Of a stretch of 64,000 nucleotides of DNA, positions 62,610-64,000 are shown piece by piece. The first letter of the stretch is position 1, and each line of letters begins with the position of its first letter. The stretch spans positions 4,687,501 to 4,751,500 of the forward strand of contig NZ_CP015849.1 in the NCBI RefSeq assembly GCF_001654495.1, read 5' to 3'. This stretch comes from Streptomyces sp. SAT1. GTDB lineage: Bacteria > Actinomycetota > Actinomycetes > Streptomycetales > Streptomycetaceae. Under the pieces are notes generated by a model. That model saw only the letters and a list, made by a program, of their open reading frames with translations. It was not told the origin of the DNA and made no database searches. The position numbers and the translations under genes are program-made.

Positions 62610-63346
62610 ACAGTCTGATCAAGCTGGAACTCGCCCGCGCCCTGCGCAACCGCAAGTTCCTCTTCTTCTCCGTGCTCTACCCCTCGATCCTGTTCCTGAT
62701 CATCGCGGGCCAGGCCGACGGCACGACGAAGGTCGACGGCACCGGGCTGACCCTGCCGACGTACATGATGGTCTCCATGGCCTCCTTCGGCGCGCTGACC
62801 GCCGTGCTCATGGGCAACAGCGAGCGGATCGCCAAGGAGCGCGAGAGCGGCTGGGTGCGGCAGCTGCGGCTGACCACCCTGCCGGGGCGCGGCTACGTCT
62901 TCGCGAAGACCGCCAGCGCGGCCGTGGTCAGCCTGCCGTCCATCGTGGTCGTCTTCGTGGTCGCCGCCGTCGTCAAGCAGGTCCGCCTGGACGCCTGGCA
63001 GTGGCTCGCCCTGACCGGCGCGATCTGGGCGGGCAGCCTGGTCTTCGCGGCGCTCGGCGTCGCCCTCGGCTACCTCGCCACCGGCGACGCGGTCCGCCCC
63101 ATCACCATGATCGTCTACTTCGGTCTCTCCCTGCTGGGCGGCCTGTGGATGCCCGCGACCACCTTCCCGCAGTGGCTCCAGGACATCGCCAGGTGGCTGC
63201 CCACGCACGCGTACGCTGCTCTGGGGCAGGCCATCGAACAGAGCCAGGCCCCGCACGCCAAGGACATCGCCGTCCTGGTCGTCTTCTTCGCCCTGTTCGC
63301 GGGCGGCGCGGCCTGGCTGTACCGGAAGGACACGCTGAAGGCGTGA
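62606..63346 (+). CDS. ABC-2 type exporter permease
   Basis: The 246-aa membrane protein has the ABC2_membrane layout: an N-terminal amphipathic segment (LIKLELARALRNRKFLFFS), six helices, and the central ERESGWVRQLRLTTLPGRGY motif. GGLWMPATTFPQWLQDIARW lies before the last helices. The GTG at 62606 overlaps the ATPase stop. Its own stop at 63344-63346 overlaps a possible GTG start of the histidine kinase. Confidence 0.9.
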   Translation: MNSLIKLELARALRNRKFLFFSVLYPSILFLIIAGQADGTTKVDGTGLTLPTYMMVSMASFGALTAVLMGNSERIAKERESGWVRQLRLTTLPGRGYVFAKTASAAVVSLPSIVVVFVVAAVVKQVRLDAWQWLALTGAIWAGSLVFAALGVALGYLATGDAVRPITMIVYFGLSLLGGLWMPATTFPQWLQDIARWLPTHAYAALGQAIEQSQAPHAKDIAVLVVFFALFAGGAAWLYRKDTLKA

Positions 63347-63351
63347 GCACC

Positions 63352-64000
63352 ATGACGGACGAGCGCACCGAGCAGGGCCGCCAGGACCGGCTGCTGCGCA
63401 TGGGCGAACCGCCGCGCACCCTGGGGGAGGCCTGGCGCAAGCTGGTGTGGATCCTGCCCTGGCTGGTCTTCCTCAGCTCGCCGGTGCACGACCTGGCCGC
63501 AGGCACCCACCAGCCGGCGGCCACCGCGGCCGGCTGGGCCGGGCTCGCCGCCTTCACCGGGACCTATCTGGCGCTGGTCTTCCGGAACATGGGCCGCCCC
63601 TTCTCCGAGCCGGTCGTCGCCTGCATGGTCGCCGTCCTCGGGGTCCTCGCCGTCGTCCTGACCCTGACCCTCGGCGGGGCCTGGATCGGCCTGTTCGTGT
63701 ACGTCTCGGTGGTCTGCGGCACGACGTTCCCGCTGCGTGTGGCCTACGCGGCCATCCCGGCGACCACCGTGGTGATGGTGCTCGTGGGCCAGGCCGTCGG
63801 CGCGGGGGCGATGTGGACGCTGGTCCTGCTGGTGCTGCTCGTCGGGTTCGCCATGACGGGCGTACGGCAGCTGGTGCGCACCACAATCGAGCTGCGCCAG
63901 GCCCGCGCCACGGTCGCCCAGCTCGCCGCGAACGAGGAGCGGCTGCGCCTCGCCCGCGACCTGCACGACCTGCTAGGCCACTCGCTCTCCCTGATCACGC
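63352..64000 (+). CDS. DesK-like sensor histidine kinase (5' part)
   Basis: The gene is cut by the right edge after about 216 codons. Five or six membrane helices (WILPWLVFLSSPVHDLAA, LAVVLTLTLGGAWIGLFVY, WTLVLLVLLVGFAMTG) are followed by a coiled linker and the HisKA_3 box ERLRLARDLHDLLGHSLSLI, with the phosphoacceptor His near residue 205. It is probably partnered by a LuxR-type response regulator beyond the window. ATG 63352 is used; GTG 63343, overlapping the permease stop, is an alternative. Confidence 0.88.
   Translation, partial: MTDERTEQGRQDRLLRMGEPPRTLGEAWRKLVWILPWLVFLSSPVHDLAAGTHQPAATAAGWAGLAAFTGTYLALVFRNMGRPFSEPVVACMVAVLGVLAVVLTLTLGGAWIGLFVYVSVVCGTTFPLRVAYAAIPATTVVMVLVGQAVGAGAMWTLVLLVLLVGFAMTGVRQLVRTTIELRQARATVAQLAANEERLRLARDLHDLLGHSLSLIT

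Overview
The window is very G+C-rich, with GTG/TTG starts, strong third-position G/C bias, SARP/AfsR and WhiJ-like regulators, many AbaA-like ATP-binding proteins and a mycothiol gene (mshB). Together these indicate a Streptomyces chromosome or that of a very close relative. No rRNA, tRNA or CRISPR array was seen. Two stretches look accessory (about 18.8-28 kb and 49.7-56.8 kb). The remainder looks like conserved core, notably typA, two peptide-transport operons, an S9 peptidase and mshB.

Layout. 0-8 kb: the 5' part of a secreted trypsin-like protease, a large AfsR-type SARP, a DUF4232 lipoprotein, a decayed divergent LysR/SDR pair and a threonine synthase-like gene. 8-18.8 kb: a GntR/UTRA regulator, a tiny SPOR-like protein, a MATE exporter and PadR regulator sharing a 37-bp perfect palindrome, a NUDIX hydrolase, an ATP-binding anti-sigma-like protein, a PAS-GAF-PP2C-HATPase phosphatase, a zinc-ribbon protein and an MFS exporter. 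18.8-28.6 kb: a WhiJ-like trio (XRE, DUF397, ATP-binding) whose DUF397 gene overlaps the first of two Imm49 immunity genes; then an IS-derived 889-bp element enclosing a small gene; then a large T7SS-type polymorphic toxin with a PD-(D/E)xK-like tip and a probable immunity gene. 28.7-49.5 kb: a GH18-like membrane protein, a peptide-binding lipoprotein, typA, two tandem paralogous peptide ABC operons with gene-conversion tracts, and an S9 peptidase with a one-base frameshift. 49.7-55.7 kb: a second cassette of DUF6507-like protein, T7SS-type toxin with a different nuclease-like tip, two Imm49 genes, DUF397, XRE and a truncated ATP-binding gene. 55.9-64 kb: a wHTH protein, Uma2 nuclease, mshB, a DUF6113 membrane protein, a PG-binding membrane protein, and an ABC exporter followed by a histidine kinase cut by the window end.

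How it fits together. The central feature is a two-locus toxin/immunity network. Two toxins share a homologous N-terminal half, probably for export, but carry unrelated C-terminal tips. Four Imm49 paralogues occur as two tandem pairs about 33 kb apart, and each pair sits beside a WhiJ/DUF397/ATP-binding regulatory set. At the first locus immunity is translationally coupled to the regulator pair, and no toxin gene lies beside it. Decay marks the accessory parts: a nonsense codon near the end of one Imm49, a truncated ATP-binding gene, an IS remnant and lower-GC toxin tips. Functions are assigned from motifs and remembered family features; no database search was run.
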